Source of the DNA: Thermopolyspora sp044507605
GTDB taxonomy: Bacteria; Actinomycetota; Actinomycetes; Streptosporangiales; Streptosporangiaceae
NCBI GenBank assembly: GCA_044507605.1
Contig: JBIQJI010000017.1
Coordinates: 1 to 64,000, forward strand
Direction of reading: 5' to 3'
DNA: 64,000 nucleotides
Each line of letters starts with the position of its first letter. The stretch's first letter is position 1. Made by a program: the position numbers and the translations under genes. A model generated the notes under the pieces. The model was not told the origin of the DNA. It was given only the letters and a program-made list of their open reading frames with translations, and searched no databases. Below, in pieces: positions 54,733 to 63,764 of this stretch.

Positions 54733-55566
54733 ATGAAATGGACGGTCACGGCGGACCCGGCGCTGTTCCCCTATTCGGCCGAGGCATGGCTGCTGCGTGA
54801 CCCGGTGCGCAACACCGTGGCGCTGACCGTGCTGCGCCGGCTGCGGTGCGGCGCGCCGGCGGACGGCGTGACGCTCGCCTGGCTGACCACGGACGACGGC
54901 ACCGTGTGCGGCGTGTCCCTGCACACGCCGGGCCACCCGGTGATCCTCACCGCCCTCGACGCCGACTTCACCGCCGACGCCATGCGCGGGCTCGCCGACG
55001 CGCTGCGCGGGGCCCCCAGAGAAGGCGTCACCGGTCCGCTCGATCAGGTGGAGGCGTTCGGCGCCGTGTGGCACCGGCCGGAGACGGGACGGATGCCGCA
55101 GCGGCTCTACCGGCTCGGGACGTTGCAGAAGGCCCGGGCCGACGGCGCGGCGCGCGTCGCACAGGGCCGCGACGCCGACCTGCTCGTGGCCTGGTTCGAC
55201 GCCTTCCTCGACGAGGCCGAGCCGGAGGCCGCAGGCCACCGCACCGGCACCCCCGCCCAGGTGAGATGGCGGCTCGCCCAGCGTGAGCTGGTGCTCTGGG
55301 AGGTCGACGGGCGGCCGGTCTCCCTGGCGGGCTTCTCCACGCCCGTGGCGCGCATGTCCCGCGTCGGCCCCGTCTACACCCCGCCCGAGCTGCGCGGTCA
55401 CGGCTACGGATCGGCGGTCACGCACGCGGCGAGCGCGGCGGCGAGGGCCGCCGGCGCCACCGAGGTGATCCTCTTCACCGACCTGCGCAACACCACGTCC
55501 AACGCCATCTACCAGCGACTCGGCTATCGCCCGGTCACCGACTTCGCGACCATCTGGTTCACCTGA
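54733..55566 (+). CDS. GNAT-family acetyltransferase
   Basis: 277 residues from the ATG with AAGGAG 7 bases upstream; the frame is open far upstream without coding character. The C-terminal GNAT core has VGPVYTPPELRGHGYGSAVTHA (acetyl-CoA loop) and NAIYQRLGYRPV. The N-terminal half is a family-specific extension. Acceptor unknown. Confidence 0.9.
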   Translation: MKWTVTADPALFPYSAEAWLLRDPVRNTVALTVLRRLRCGAPADGVTLAWLTTDDGTVCGVSLHTPGHPVILTALDADFTADAMRGLADALRGAPREGVTGPLDQVEAFGAVWHRPETGRMPQRLYRLGTLQKARADGAARVAQGRDADLLVAWFDAFLDEAEPEAAGHRTGTPAQVRWRLAQRELVLWEVDGRPVSLAGFSTPVARMSRVGPVYTPPELRGHGYGSAVTHAASAAARAAGATEVILFTDLRNTTSNAIYQRLGYRPVTDFATIWFT

Positions 55567-55785
55567 CCGTTCATCGCACCGACCCCGGCCCCGTCCCACC
55601 CGGCTCGCACGGTGTCGATGACCGAACGAACACGAACGAACCATCGGGGGTGGACCCGGCTGCGCCACATTCGGCGATCCCATCGCCGATCACATCGCCC
55701 GCCCCCACCACGCATCACCACCCGGCCAACACTGACGAATCTCGCCGAAACCCGAAGCGGTTCGCGGCCCTCCGGCGTCCTCGCA

Positions 55786-55974
55786 CCGGACGGTCCGGCC
55801 TCCGGCAAGGCTCGACCTGATCGACGCCGGCCACAACACCCCCACGCACCGGACGGTCCGGCCCCGCCGAGGCTCGGCCCGATCGGCGCCGGTCACAACA
55901 TCCCCACACGCCGAGCAGGCAGACCTCCGGCGAGGTGCGGGCCGGTCGGCGGCGGTGACGGCGCTCCCGCGTGA
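55786..55974. repeat. Three imperfect 63-bp tandem repeats
   Basis: Units start near 55786, 55849 and 55912, each beginning with or diverged from CCGGACGGTCCGGCC and containing GGCTCG...CGCCGGYCACAACA. The third copy is strongly diverged. The gap 55567-55989 otherwise has no gene. Confidence 0.65.
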
Positions 55975-55989
55975 CGGCGGGCGGTGGGG

Positions 55990-58122
55990 TCAGTCGGCTG
56001 AGTGGGAGGGTGCGGGGACGATCGATAGGGCGTGCCGGATGTCGTCGTCGCGGGGGTCGAGTTGCAGCGCGCGGGTCAGGTCGGCTCGTGCCTCCTGCTC
56101 GCGGCCGGCCGCGCGCAGCGCCATCGCCCGGTTGAACAGCACCGGCGGCTGCTCGTCGAGTTCCAGGGCGCGGGTCAGGTCGCGTACCGCGCCTTCGACG
56201 TCGCCGGTTTCGAAGGCCAGGATGCCGCGGTTGGCCCAGGCGGCGGCCAGGGCGGGGTCGGCGGCGAGCGCGTCGTCGAAGGCCGATCTGGCGGGGCCGG
56301 GCCGCTGTTCGGCCATCTCCACCTGGCCGAGGACGCACAGCAGGTGGGGGTTTCCGGGGGCGAGGCGCAGCCCTCGCTCGGCGTCGGCGCGGGCCCGGGC
56401 GTACTCTCCGGCGTGGACCAGCAGGCCGGCCCGGTTGACGTAGGCGTCGGCGAAGCCGGGGTCGAGGGCGAGGGCGTGGTCGAGGTCGGCGAGGGCGCCG
56501 TCGAGGTCGCCGGCGGCGAACCTGACCTCGGCCCGGTTGTAGTAGGGCTCGGGGAACGGCGGCCCGGCCCGCATCGCGGTCTCGTAGTCGGCGACCGCGT
56601 CGTCGTGCCGGCCGAGGGCGTACAGCAGGTTGCCCCGGTCGATGTAGTAGTCGGGGTGGCCCGGATCGGCGGCGATGGCCGCGTCGAGGTCGGCGAGCGC
56701 CTCGCCGGGCCGGCCCAGGGCCGCCAGCAGGTGTGCCCGGTTGGCGCGCAGCACGAGCCGGTGTATGGGGTGGGCGCCGGGAGCGAGGCCCTTGTCGGCC
56801 AGTTCGATGGCCTCCTCGACGAGGGCCAGGGCCTCGCGTGGCCGCCCGAGGCGCATTTCGATCAGGGCCCGGCCGTTCAGGTCGAAGCCGAGTTTGAAGG
56901 CCCGTACGGCGGGGTCGGGCAGGAGCCGGGAGATGGCGATGGCCTCGTTGACCCACGCCATGGCGGCGTCGAGGTCGCGCCGTGCTGGGTCGTGGTGGCG
57001 CACCAGCAGCATCGCCGTGGAGTACGCGGCTGCGGCGTGCTCGGCGGGGTCCGTGCTGTGGCGGCGCACCCGGTCGAACAGGGCCCGGGCGTCCTCCTCG
57101 CGTCCGATGGCGCCGAGGGAGGTGGCGGTGCGATGCACCAGCCGCCACCAGCCGGGGTCGGCGGGCTCGCACAGTGCGAGTGCCCGCGCGCCCAGTCGGG
57201 CGACCGCATGGTGGCAGCCCGCCTCGAACCATCGCTCCACGGTTTCGCGCATCGTGTCGAGGTCGGCCGGGGGCTCGGCCGGTGGCGGCGTGTCCTCCTG
57301 CGTCTGCTCCGTGCCGGTGACCGGTACGGCCGCCGCGTACGTCGCGAGGGCCTCGGGGAGGGGATCGTCGCCGGCGGCCGGGGCCGGGGCGCAGATGACG
57401 AGGGTGAGCTCGCGGGGATCGAGGCGGCGCAGCAGCACGGCGAGCAGTTCGCGGTCGGTGAAGTCGGCCGCGTGGGCGTTCTCGACGACCAGCACGCGCG
57501 GCCCGGCACCCGTGTCCTGCCCCGCGTCCTGCCAGGACGCCGGCTCGATCCGGCCCTGGCCGGGCGGCGGGGCGGCCGATGCGGGGACCGGGGCGGCCTC
57601 GTCGCGGCCTGGCTCCGCGGCGACCTGTGCCTCGCCCGGCACCTGGACGGCCTGATCCTGGCCCGATGCCCGGACGACCTGCGCGTCGCCCGAGGCGCAG
57701 ACGACCTGTTCCCGGCCGGGTGCCGGGGCGGACTCGGGCTGGAGGAGTCCGTGCAGGAACTCGGCCAGGCCGTTGGAGATGCGCAGGGTGCGGCGGGCGG
57801 CGTGGACGAGGATGCGCTCGGCCGGGGGCAGTTCGGCGCTGATCGTGACGCGGCGCGCGGGGACGATGGGGCGCAGCGCGGGGGCGACGGTGCGCAGTTC
57901 GATGTCGTAGGCCGCGACCAGGTCGGGCCACCGGCGCGCCGCGCCGGGGACGAGGGCGTGCGCGATGGCCGCCGCGACGACGTAGGGACCGCCCGGCCAC
58001 CCGCCTGTCTCGGCGGGTGGCCGTAACACGTCCACGGGTGGCAGGAGCAGGTGTGCCGGTACGTGTTCCCGGGGCGCTTTCGCCGCCTGGATCCACAGGT
58101 GTCCCATCAGGTTTCCCGCCAT
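55990..58122 (-). CDS. Large TPR protein, partner of a 24-residue peptide gene
   Basis: 710 residues. N-terminal region (about 1-125) unique, with ERILVHAARRTLRISNGLAEFLHGLL; a Pro/Gln-rich linker; then a P-loop-less NTPase-like stretch (GPRVLVVENAHAADFTDRELLAVLLRRLDPRELTLVICA). From about 300 onward come many TPR units, the last six or seven canonical (for example HPDYYIDRGNLLYALGRHDDAVADYETAM). The middle part looks like the Walker-B half of a STAND ATPase. It starts 14 bases after the peptide gene. TPR scaffolds bind peptides, so the small product may be its ligand or substrate. Confidence 0.85.
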   Translation of the reverse strand: MAGNLMGHLWIQAAKAPREHVPAHLLLPPVDVLRPPAETGGWPGGPYVVAAAIAHALVPGAARRWPDLVAAYDIELRTVAPALRPIVPARRVTISAELPPAERILVHAARRTLRISNGLAEFLHGLLQPESAPAPGREQVVCASGDAQVVRASGQDQAVQVPGEAQVAAEPGRDEAAPVPASAAPPPGQGRIEPASWQDAGQDTGAGPRVLVVENAHAADFTDRELLAVLLRRLDPRELTLVICAPAPAAGDDPLPEALATYAAAVPVTGTEQTQEDTPPPAEPPADLDTMRETVERWFEAGCHHAVARLGARALALCEPADPGWWRLVHRTATSLGAIGREEDARALFDRVRRHSTDPAEHAAAAYSTAMLLVRHHDPARRDLDAAMAWVNEAIAISRLLPDPAVRAFKLGFDLNGRALIEMRLGRPREALALVEEAIELADKGLAPGAHPIHRLVLRANRAHLLAALGRPGEALADLDAAIAADPGHPDYYIDRGNLLYALGRHDDAVADYETAMRAGPPFPEPYYNRAEVRFAAGDLDGALADLDHALALDPGFADAYVNRAGLLVHAGEYARARADAERGLRLAPGNPHLLCVLGQVEMAEQRPGPARSAFDDALAADPALAAAWANRGILAFETGDVEGAVRDLTRALELDEQPPVLFNRAMALRAAGREQEARADLTRALQLDPRDDDIRHALSIVPAPSHSAD

Positions 58123-58136
58123 CCCGGTACGCGTGC

Positions 58137-58211
58137 TCAGCCGTCGTGCTTGGCGCTCGCCGAACCGCTGAGGCGAACGGGGCCCGGCTTGTGAACGATG
58201 ACCTTCTTCAT
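58137..58211 (-). CDS. 24-residue peptide gene upstream of the TPR gene
   Basis: Starts MKKVIVHKPGPVRL and ends SASAKHDG (24 residues). AAAGGTGAGG lies 3-12 bases before its ATG, a strong ribosome site. It is the first gene of a two-gene unit with the TPR protein, 14 bases apart, in an AT-rich promoter patch. The KPG-V-R-L core followed by a small-residue tail looks like a leader plus modified or cleaved tail, but no modification enzyme is adjacent. Not recognised as a named family. Confidence 0.6.
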   Translation of the reverse strand: MKKVIVHKPGPVRLSGSASAKHDG

Positions 58212-58339
58212 GCCCTCACCTTTCACCGTCTTTTGGGATAGATCATCACTAATATCACAATTCACCCTACGGGGCCCTGTTCACTATTGAAAAAGACCTG
58301 TTGTGTTTATTCCAGGAACTTATCCCATTTTCGGTAGGG

Positions 58340-58624
58340 CTAAATCAGCCGATCGATGCGCTTGGCGAGCTCGATGTCGAACGCCGTGACACCGCCCCTG
58401 TCGTGGGTCGATAGCGTCAGCCGCACCGTGCGCCAGCGAATGTCGATGTCGGGATGGTGGTTCAGTTCCTCGGCGGCGTCGGCGATCCGCCGCACCAGCT
58501 CGATCGCGTCGGGAAAAGTCGGGCACGTGACCTCACGGGTGATCTGCTGCTCCGTCACCGTCCAGTGCGGAATCTCCTCCCCCGCGGCCGCGAGTTCCGG
58601 CCCGGTGAGCAGGTCTCGGTTCAT
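58340..58624 (-). CDS. phhB: Pterin-4a-carbinolamine dehydratase
   Basis: 94 residues, full family length. Active-site pattern EELNHHPDIDIRW then STHDRGGVTAFDIELAKRID. It recycles 4a-hydroxytetrahydrobiopterin or a related pterin. The aromatic hydroxylase is not in the window. Spacing to the peptide gene is about 128 bases. Confidence 0.95.
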   Translation of the reverse strand: MNRDLLTGPELAAAGEEIPHWTVTEQQITREVTCPTFPDAIELVRRIADAAEELNHHPDIDIRWRTVRLTLSTHDRGGVTAFDIELAKRIDRLI

Positions 58625-58783
58625 GGCTGCCTCCTCGCATCATCGTCGCGCGACCCGGCCGATCGGACCAGATGGATCCGTGGCCGGGTCGGGATCGACC
58701 TTCACCCGGATGAGCATGGCCAATCTCCAAGAAAGGAGAAATCCTGCCGCGCCGACTCGCTCCGCACGTCCCCCGAGGCCGGG

Positions 58784-59617
58784 CTAGGCGGCACCGACCC
58801 GCCCGAGGCGGTCGACCGGACCTGCGGCCACGAGATCACGCCGCACGTCCTCCACGTCGCCGAGCGGGCGGCGCGCGCCCCCATGCGCACCCTGATCGGC
58901 GCCGCGACCGGCACTCTCCAGGTCGAGGGCTCCCGCACGGTCCAGGCCGGCTCGTACCGCTTCGCGGCGTGCGGGGCGCAGCGCCACCAGCCCCAACGTC
59001 ACCAGCAGCACCACCTCGGTCACGACGACCATGCGCTGCGTCAGACCCGGCAGGCCCACCAGGTCCATGCCCAGCGTCACGGCGGCGTACGGCACCGTCA
59101 CCGCGGTCAGCGCGGCGAGCGCCGCCACGCTCAGCCCTTTGACCGTACGGGCGTAGCCGCCCCGCCTGGCCCCGATCAGCCCGGCCAGGGGCAGGCTGAG
59201 AAATGCCACGAACGCGGCGTACCGGTGGATCTGCCCCGACAACGACAGGGGCAGCCCCGGCCGGTCCGTGGGGAACGCCGCCACCAGCAGCAGACACGAG
59301 CTCCACAGCCCCACCAGCCACGAGGCCCGCCGGTCCCAGCCGGCCCGCACCAGCGCGACCGCCAGCATCGCCCCGCCGACCGCCAGCACGATCAGCGAGA
59401 CCGGCAGCAGCCAGCCGTTGGGGTCGAAGAGGTAGTCACTGATCGTCTCGGACAGAGGATTCAGCCTCGACGTCAGGTGCAGGTCGACCATGCCCGTCGA
59501 CCCCGCGCCGACCGCCACCAGACCTCCTGCCACCAGCGGCCGCGAGCTGTGAAAAGCGTGTTCCCTCATGTTCCACAACACTGACGGCGGCGGCCGTTGC
59601 GGAGTATCCGAGATCAT
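58784..59617 (-). CDS. DUF998 integral membrane protein
   Basis: About 277 residues from the ATG at 59617 (a further start lies at 59569). Six hydrophobic helices with the DUF998 features NPLSETISDYLFDPNGWLLPVSLI, AAFPTDRP and GQIHRYAAFVAF. The C-terminal 60 residues are soluble and charged. Function unknown in the family. Confidence 0.9.
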   Translation of the reverse strand: MISDTPQRPPPSVLWNMREHAFHSSRPLVAGGLVAVGAGSTGMVDLHLTSRLNPLSETISDYLFDPNGWLLPVSLIVLAVGGAMLAVALVRAGWDRRASWLVGLWSSCLLLVAAFPTDRPGLPLSLSGQIHRYAAFVAFLSLPLAGLIGARRGGYARTVKGLSVAALAALTAVTVPYAAVTLGMDLVGLPGLTQRMVVVTEVVLLVTLGLVALRPARREAVRAGLDRAGALDLESAGRGADQGAHGGARRPLGDVEDVRRDLVAAGPVDRLGRVGAA

Positions 59618-59698
59618 CCGGACCCCGCCCTGAGCCATCCCCTAGCGCGTCCCCCGATGCGGCCCCAGGCCGTCTCAGGGATCCCTAGGGGGCCGCTC

Positions 59699-62600
59699 TC
59701 AGGGTCGGGGAGGGCTGTGGCGCGTGTGGCCTGGCGGCCGGTGCCGCCCACCATCACCATCCGGCCCAAGGTCCGATGCGCCCGCCCGCCCGTCCGGGAC
59801 GTCGTCGAGCAGACCCGGACCCGCGATGAGCGGCGACGCCCGGACCACCTCCTCCGGCACGCCGCCCAGCAGCAGCACCTCCTCCAGGCCCAGCCGCGCG
59901 CCGTCCCGATGCGCCTCGTCGTACCGCTCCCCGCCCAGCGCGGCCCGCGCCTCCGCGGCCGCGTCCGACGCCTCCCGGGACGGGTCGGCCGGCGCGCCCC
60001 GCAGCGACGTGGCCGCGCCGAGCAGCCTGGCCGCCCTCGCCGCGTCGCCTTCGGCCAAGGCGGTCCGCGCCAGCGCCTCCAGCACCGGCGCCCCGTCGGC
60101 CATCGGCCCGGTGGCCGCCACCTCCAGGGCGCGGCGGAACCAGGCCCGGGCGTCGGCATGCCCGCCCGCCGCCGCCAGGACCCGGCCGAGCCCGGTGCAC
60201 GCCCGGATCCGGCTTCTGCTGCTCTTCAACCAGTGCGGCTCGAACCGCTCCAGCGCCCCCTCGTACCGATGCCGCGCCGTCGTCAGATCGCCCTCCAGCC
60301 ACGCGATGTCACCGAGCCCGGTCATCGCCGCCGCCAGGTACGCCGGGCTGCCCGCCCGCTCCGCGACACGGGCCGCCCGCTCGTAGTCGCGCCGGGCCGC
60401 CGCCAGATCCTCCGCCGGCTCCCACCCGGCCCTGCCGGGCGTGCCGGTTCCGGCTGCGCCGGCTCCGAAGGCTCGGGCGGCGCGGTGCACCCGGTAGTCG
60501 CCCCGGTTGCACAGCAGGTCGGCCACGTCCTCGACCGCCCCGAGCCGCTCGGCGAGCGTGAGCGCCTCGCCCGTCAGCGTGACGGCCCGCTCCTGGTCGC
60601 CGCACATGTGCGCCAGGCCGGCCAGCGAGTCCAGCGCGAACGCCATGCCCCACTGATCACCGACCTCCCGGAACAGGTCCAGGCCCGCGGCGAACTCCCG
60701 CTCCGCCTCGGCCGGCGTGTGCACGCCGAGCTTGGAGTACCCCCACACGACATGCGACACGGCCCGCCGCCACGGGTCCCGCGCCGACCTGTTGCGGGAG
60801 ACCACCGCCAGCGTGGCCGCCGGATCGGAGTCGGCGACACAGGTCACCGGCCACAGAAACGCGATCGCGGGATGTAGCCGGTCCTCCGCATCGGGCTCGC
60901 CATCGCCCTCGCCAGGACGCCCAGGAGGCAACGCCACGCCGACGGGCGTCGCCGCTGCCCCCTCCACACCACGCCCGGCTCCTGAGCTCTTGCCCGCGGC
61001 CCCGCCTCCAGCACCGACCCCGCCGCGCCCCACCGCTCCCGCGACCCCGCCTCCAGCCCCACCTCTGGCCTCGCCTCTGGCACCGGCCTCCTTCACGCCG
61101 GGCCCGACCGGTTCCGAGGCCCCGCCCCCGGCCTCGTCACCGGCACTCGCCCGCACGCGACCGTCGACGCCGGCGACGCCAAGGGAGCCGGTTCCGGCCG
61201 GGCGCTCCGGCCGCCCCACGATCGCCTCGACCGCCGCCCGGCACCGCTCCCACGTGGGCCTGCCCTCTGCCGTGCCGGCCACGATCAGAGCGCCCAGCAC
61301 GAACGCGCTCCGCAGGTCACTCCCCCATCCGCCGCCCGAGCCCTCGTCCCCGACGCTCTCCGGACCTCCGAGCACACCGTCCTTCCGGCCCTCGCCCTCG
61401 ACCCTCTCCCGGCCCCCGGCCACTCCGCTCTGCCTGCCCCGGGCCACGTCGTCCTCGCCGCCCCCGGCCACACCACACCCCCGGCCCTTGGACATGCCGC
61501 TCCCACGACCCTCGGCCATCCCGTCCTCGCGGCCCCCAACACCGCTCCCCCGGCCCTTGGGCAGGCCGCTCTCCCGAGCCTCGGGTAGGCCGCTCCGCTG
61601 GCTCTCGGGTGGGCCACTTCTCGCCTGTGTTCCTCGGTTCGCCACCGGGGGGTCGCCCAGGCGGTTGAGGAGCGTCGTCACGGCGGGGGCGACGACGGCT
61701 CGGGAGCCGCGCAGCCAGACGTACCAGGCGAGCGCGCCGGCCAGCCGGAGGCCGAGTTCGACGGCGCCGCTGTCGGCGGCCCAGCGCAGGGCGCCGTACA
61801 GGTTGGCCTCTTCGGCGCCGAGCCGCTCCAGCCACCGGGTCTGTCCGGGGCCGCGCAGCGCCGCGTCGGCCTTCAGGGCGAGGTCCAGGAAGCACGCGGC
61901 GTGGGCGCGCCGCACCGTATCGGTTTCCCCCGCCTCGTCCAGCCGCTCGGCGCAGAAGGTGCGGATGGTCTCCAGCATGCGGTAGCGGCCGCCGGAGACC
62001 TCGAGCAGTGACTTGCCGGCGAGCGCGTCCAGGAGGTCTTCGGCGTCCGGTACGGCGTCGGCGCCCGGTGGCCCGCAGACGCGCCGCGCCGTTTCGGCGG
62101 TCGCGCCGCCCGGGAACGCCGTCAGCCGTCGTGCCATCGCCCGCTCGGCCTCCGGCAGCAGTTCCCAGCTCCACGCGACCACGGCCCGTAGCGTCTGGTG
62201 CCGCGCGTCGGCGGTGCGGCTGCCTCGCGACAGCAGCGTGAACCGGTCGGCGAGCCGGTTCTCCAGTTCGGCGATGTCGAGTGTGCGCAGCCGCGCAGCG
62301 GCCAGTTCGATGGCCAGTGGCAGGCCGTCGAGGGCGGTGCAGATGCGCCGTGCCGCCGCCGCGTCTTCGCCGCGCAGTGCGAGCCCGGGCCGCACGGCCG
62401 CGGCCCGGTCGGCGAACAGCCGCACCGCCTGGTCGGAAGACAGGGGGCGCACGGGCCACAGGTTCTCCCCGGTGATGTCCAGCGGTTCACGGCTCGTCGT
62501 GAGGATGCGCAGTCGCGGGCAGCCCGCGAGCAGCCGTCCGGCCAGGCGCGCGGCGGCCTCGACGACGTGCTCGCAGTTGTCCAGGACGAGCAGCGCCGGC

Positions 62601-63658
62601 CGTTCCCCGAGCGCGGCGATCAGCCGCGCCACGGGCTCGGCCGGTTCCACGTGGAAGCCGCTTTCGCGCAGTCCGAGCGCGCCCAGCACCACATGGGGCA
62701 GTTCGTCTCCGGCGGCCGTGGCGGCCAGCTCCACGAACCGGATCTCCTGGCCCTGCTGTTCGCCGGCCACTTCGATGGCCAGCCGGGTTTTGCCCACTCC
62801 GCCGGGGCCGAGCAGGGTGACCAGCCGGGCCGTACGCAGCAGGGCGGTGACGGCCGCGATGTCCTCGCCCCGGCCGACGAGCCCGGTCAGGGGTGCCGGG
62901 AGCCGCGCCTCGTCGTGCCGGTCGCCTTGCAGCAGGGCCTGGTGGATCGCGGCCAGTTCGGGGCCGGGGTCGGCGCCCAGTTCGTCGGCGAGCAGCCGAC
63001 GGGTCTGTTCGAACACCACCAGCGCCTCGGCCGTCCGGCCTTCGTCGTGCAGCGCCCGCATGAGCAGGGCCCGCGGCCGTTCCCGCACCGGGTGCCGCTG
63101 GGCCAGTTCCCGCAGTTCGGGCACGACGCCGTGCCCGGGGGTCCGTGCGACCAGGTCGGCCTCGATCCGGTCCTCCAGCGCGTCCAGGCGCCGTTCCTCC
63201 AGGCTCTCGGCCCGCGCCCGCACGCTGCCCGCCTCGGCGGCGTCGGCGAGGGCCGGCCCGCGCCACAGGCCGAGTGCCGTACGCAACAGCTCGGCGGCTC
63301 GCGCCGGCCGGCCCGCCTCGAGCGCTCGCCGCCCTTCGTCGGCCAGCCGTTCGAACCGGCCCGCGTCCACGTCGTCGGGCTCGGTCGCCAGCCGGTAGCC
63401 GCCGGGCAGGAGTTCGACGGCTCCCCCGCGGGGCCGCAGCGCCCGGCGCAGCCGCGTCACCTGCGATTGGAGGGCGTGCGCGGCGCCTTCGGGCGGGGAC
63501 GCGCCGTACAGGTCGTCGATCAGCAGCTCGGCGGGCACGACTTCGCCGGCCCGGGCCGCCAGCAGTGTCAGCAAGGCCCGCCGGGCGGGCCCGCCCAGGC
63601 CCACTTCGGCCCCGTCCGGCCCCCACGCCCGAGTCGCCCCCAAAATCCCGAACCGCAT
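59699..63658 (-). CDS. SARP/AfsR-type regulator with NB-ARC ATPase and TPRs
   Basis: 1319 residues. Order: N-terminal OmpR-like winged helix (about 1-95), bacterial transcriptional activation domain BTAD (about 96-245), NB-ARC/STAND ATPase (Walker A GPGGVGKT near 290, LLVLDNCEHV, TSREPL), winged helix, then TPR-like helices (from about 930). Two low-complexity insertions (about 675-770, Gly/Arg-rich; about 830-910, Gly/Ala-rich) split the C-terminal half. Such proteins activate secondary-metabolite or development genes. It is divergent from the TauE gene. The insertions are unusual and encoded by tandem repeats. Confidence 0.92.
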   Translation of the reverse strand: MRFGILGATRAWGPDGAEVGLGGPARRALLTLLAARAGEVVPAELLIDDLYGASPPEGAAHALQSQVTRLRRALRPRGGAVELLPGGYRLATEPDDVDAGRFERLADEGRRALEAGRPARAAELLRTALGLWRGPALADAAEAGSVRARAESLEERRLDALEDRIEADLVARTPGHGVVPELRELAQRHPVRERPRALLMRALHDEGRTAEALVVFEQTRRLLADELGADPGPELAAIHQALLQGDRHDEARLPAPLTGLVGRGEDIAAVTALLRTARLVTLLGPGGVGKTRLAIEVAGEQQGQEIRFVELAATAAGDELPHVVLGALGLRESGFHVEPAEPVARLIAALGERPALLVLDNCEHVVEAAARLAGRLLAGCPRLRILTTSREPLDITGENLWPVRPLSSDQAVRLFADRAAAVRPGLALRGEDAAAARRICTALDGLPLAIELAAARLRTLDIAELENRLADRFTLLSRGSRTADARHQTLRAVVAWSWELLPEAERAMARRLTAFPGGATAETARRVCGPPGADAVPDAEDLLDALAGKSLLEVSGGRYRMLETIRTFCAERLDEAGETDTVRRAHAACFLDLALKADAALRGPGQTRWLERLGAEEANLYGALRWAADSGAVELGLRLAGALAWYVWLRGSRAVVAPAVTTLLNRLGDPPVANRGTQARSGPPESQRSGLPEARESGLPKGRGSGVGGREDGMAEGRGSGMSKGRGCGVAGGGEDDVARGRQSGVAGGRERVEGEGRKDGVLGGPESVGDEGSGGGWGSDLRSAFVLGALIVAGTAEGRPTWERCRAAVEAIVGRPERPAGTGSLGVAGVDGRVRASAGDEAGGGASEPVGPGVKEAGARGEARGGAGGGVAGAVGRGGVGAGGGAAGKSSGAGRGVEGAAATPVGVALPPGRPGEGDGEPDAEDRLHPAIAFLWPVTCVADSDPAATLAVVSRNRSARDPWRRAVSHVVWGYSKLGVHTPAEAEREFAAGLDLFREVGDQWGMAFALDSLAGLAHMCGDQERAVTLTGEALTLAERLGAVEDVADLLCNRGDYRVHRAARAFGAGAAGTGTPGRAGWEPAEDLAAARRDYERAARVAERAGSPAYLAAAMTGLGDIAWLEGDLTTARHRYEGALERFEPHWLKSSRSRIRACTGLGRVLAAAGGHADARAWFRRALEVAATGPMADGAPVLEALARTALAEGDAARAARLLGAATSLRGAPADPSREASDAAAEARAALGGERYDEAHRDGARLGLEEVLLLGGVPEEVVRASPLIAGPGLLDDVPDGRAGASDLGPDGDGGRHRPPGHTRHSPPRP
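61353..61613. repeat. Eleven in-frame 24-bp repeats inside the SARP gene
   Basis: Units start at 61353, 61377, 61401, 61425, 61449, 61473, 61497, 61521 (21 bases), 61542, 61566 and 61590. They encode an 8-residue pattern such as SGLPEARE, SGLPKGRG, SGMSKGRG and SGVAGGRE. Core variants ACGACCCTC, CCGAGCCTC and CGGCCCTT match those of the intergenic array at 38653. Confidence 0.8.
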
Positions 63659-63764
63659 GCTGTCGATTCTCCCGTCTGGCCGTCGCCGCGCGCCGGTCGT
63701 CCGGCCGCGGCGGCGCGGGCGGCCCGCCGATCACGAATCGGGCGCCGCGTGGTTGAGTTGGGGG

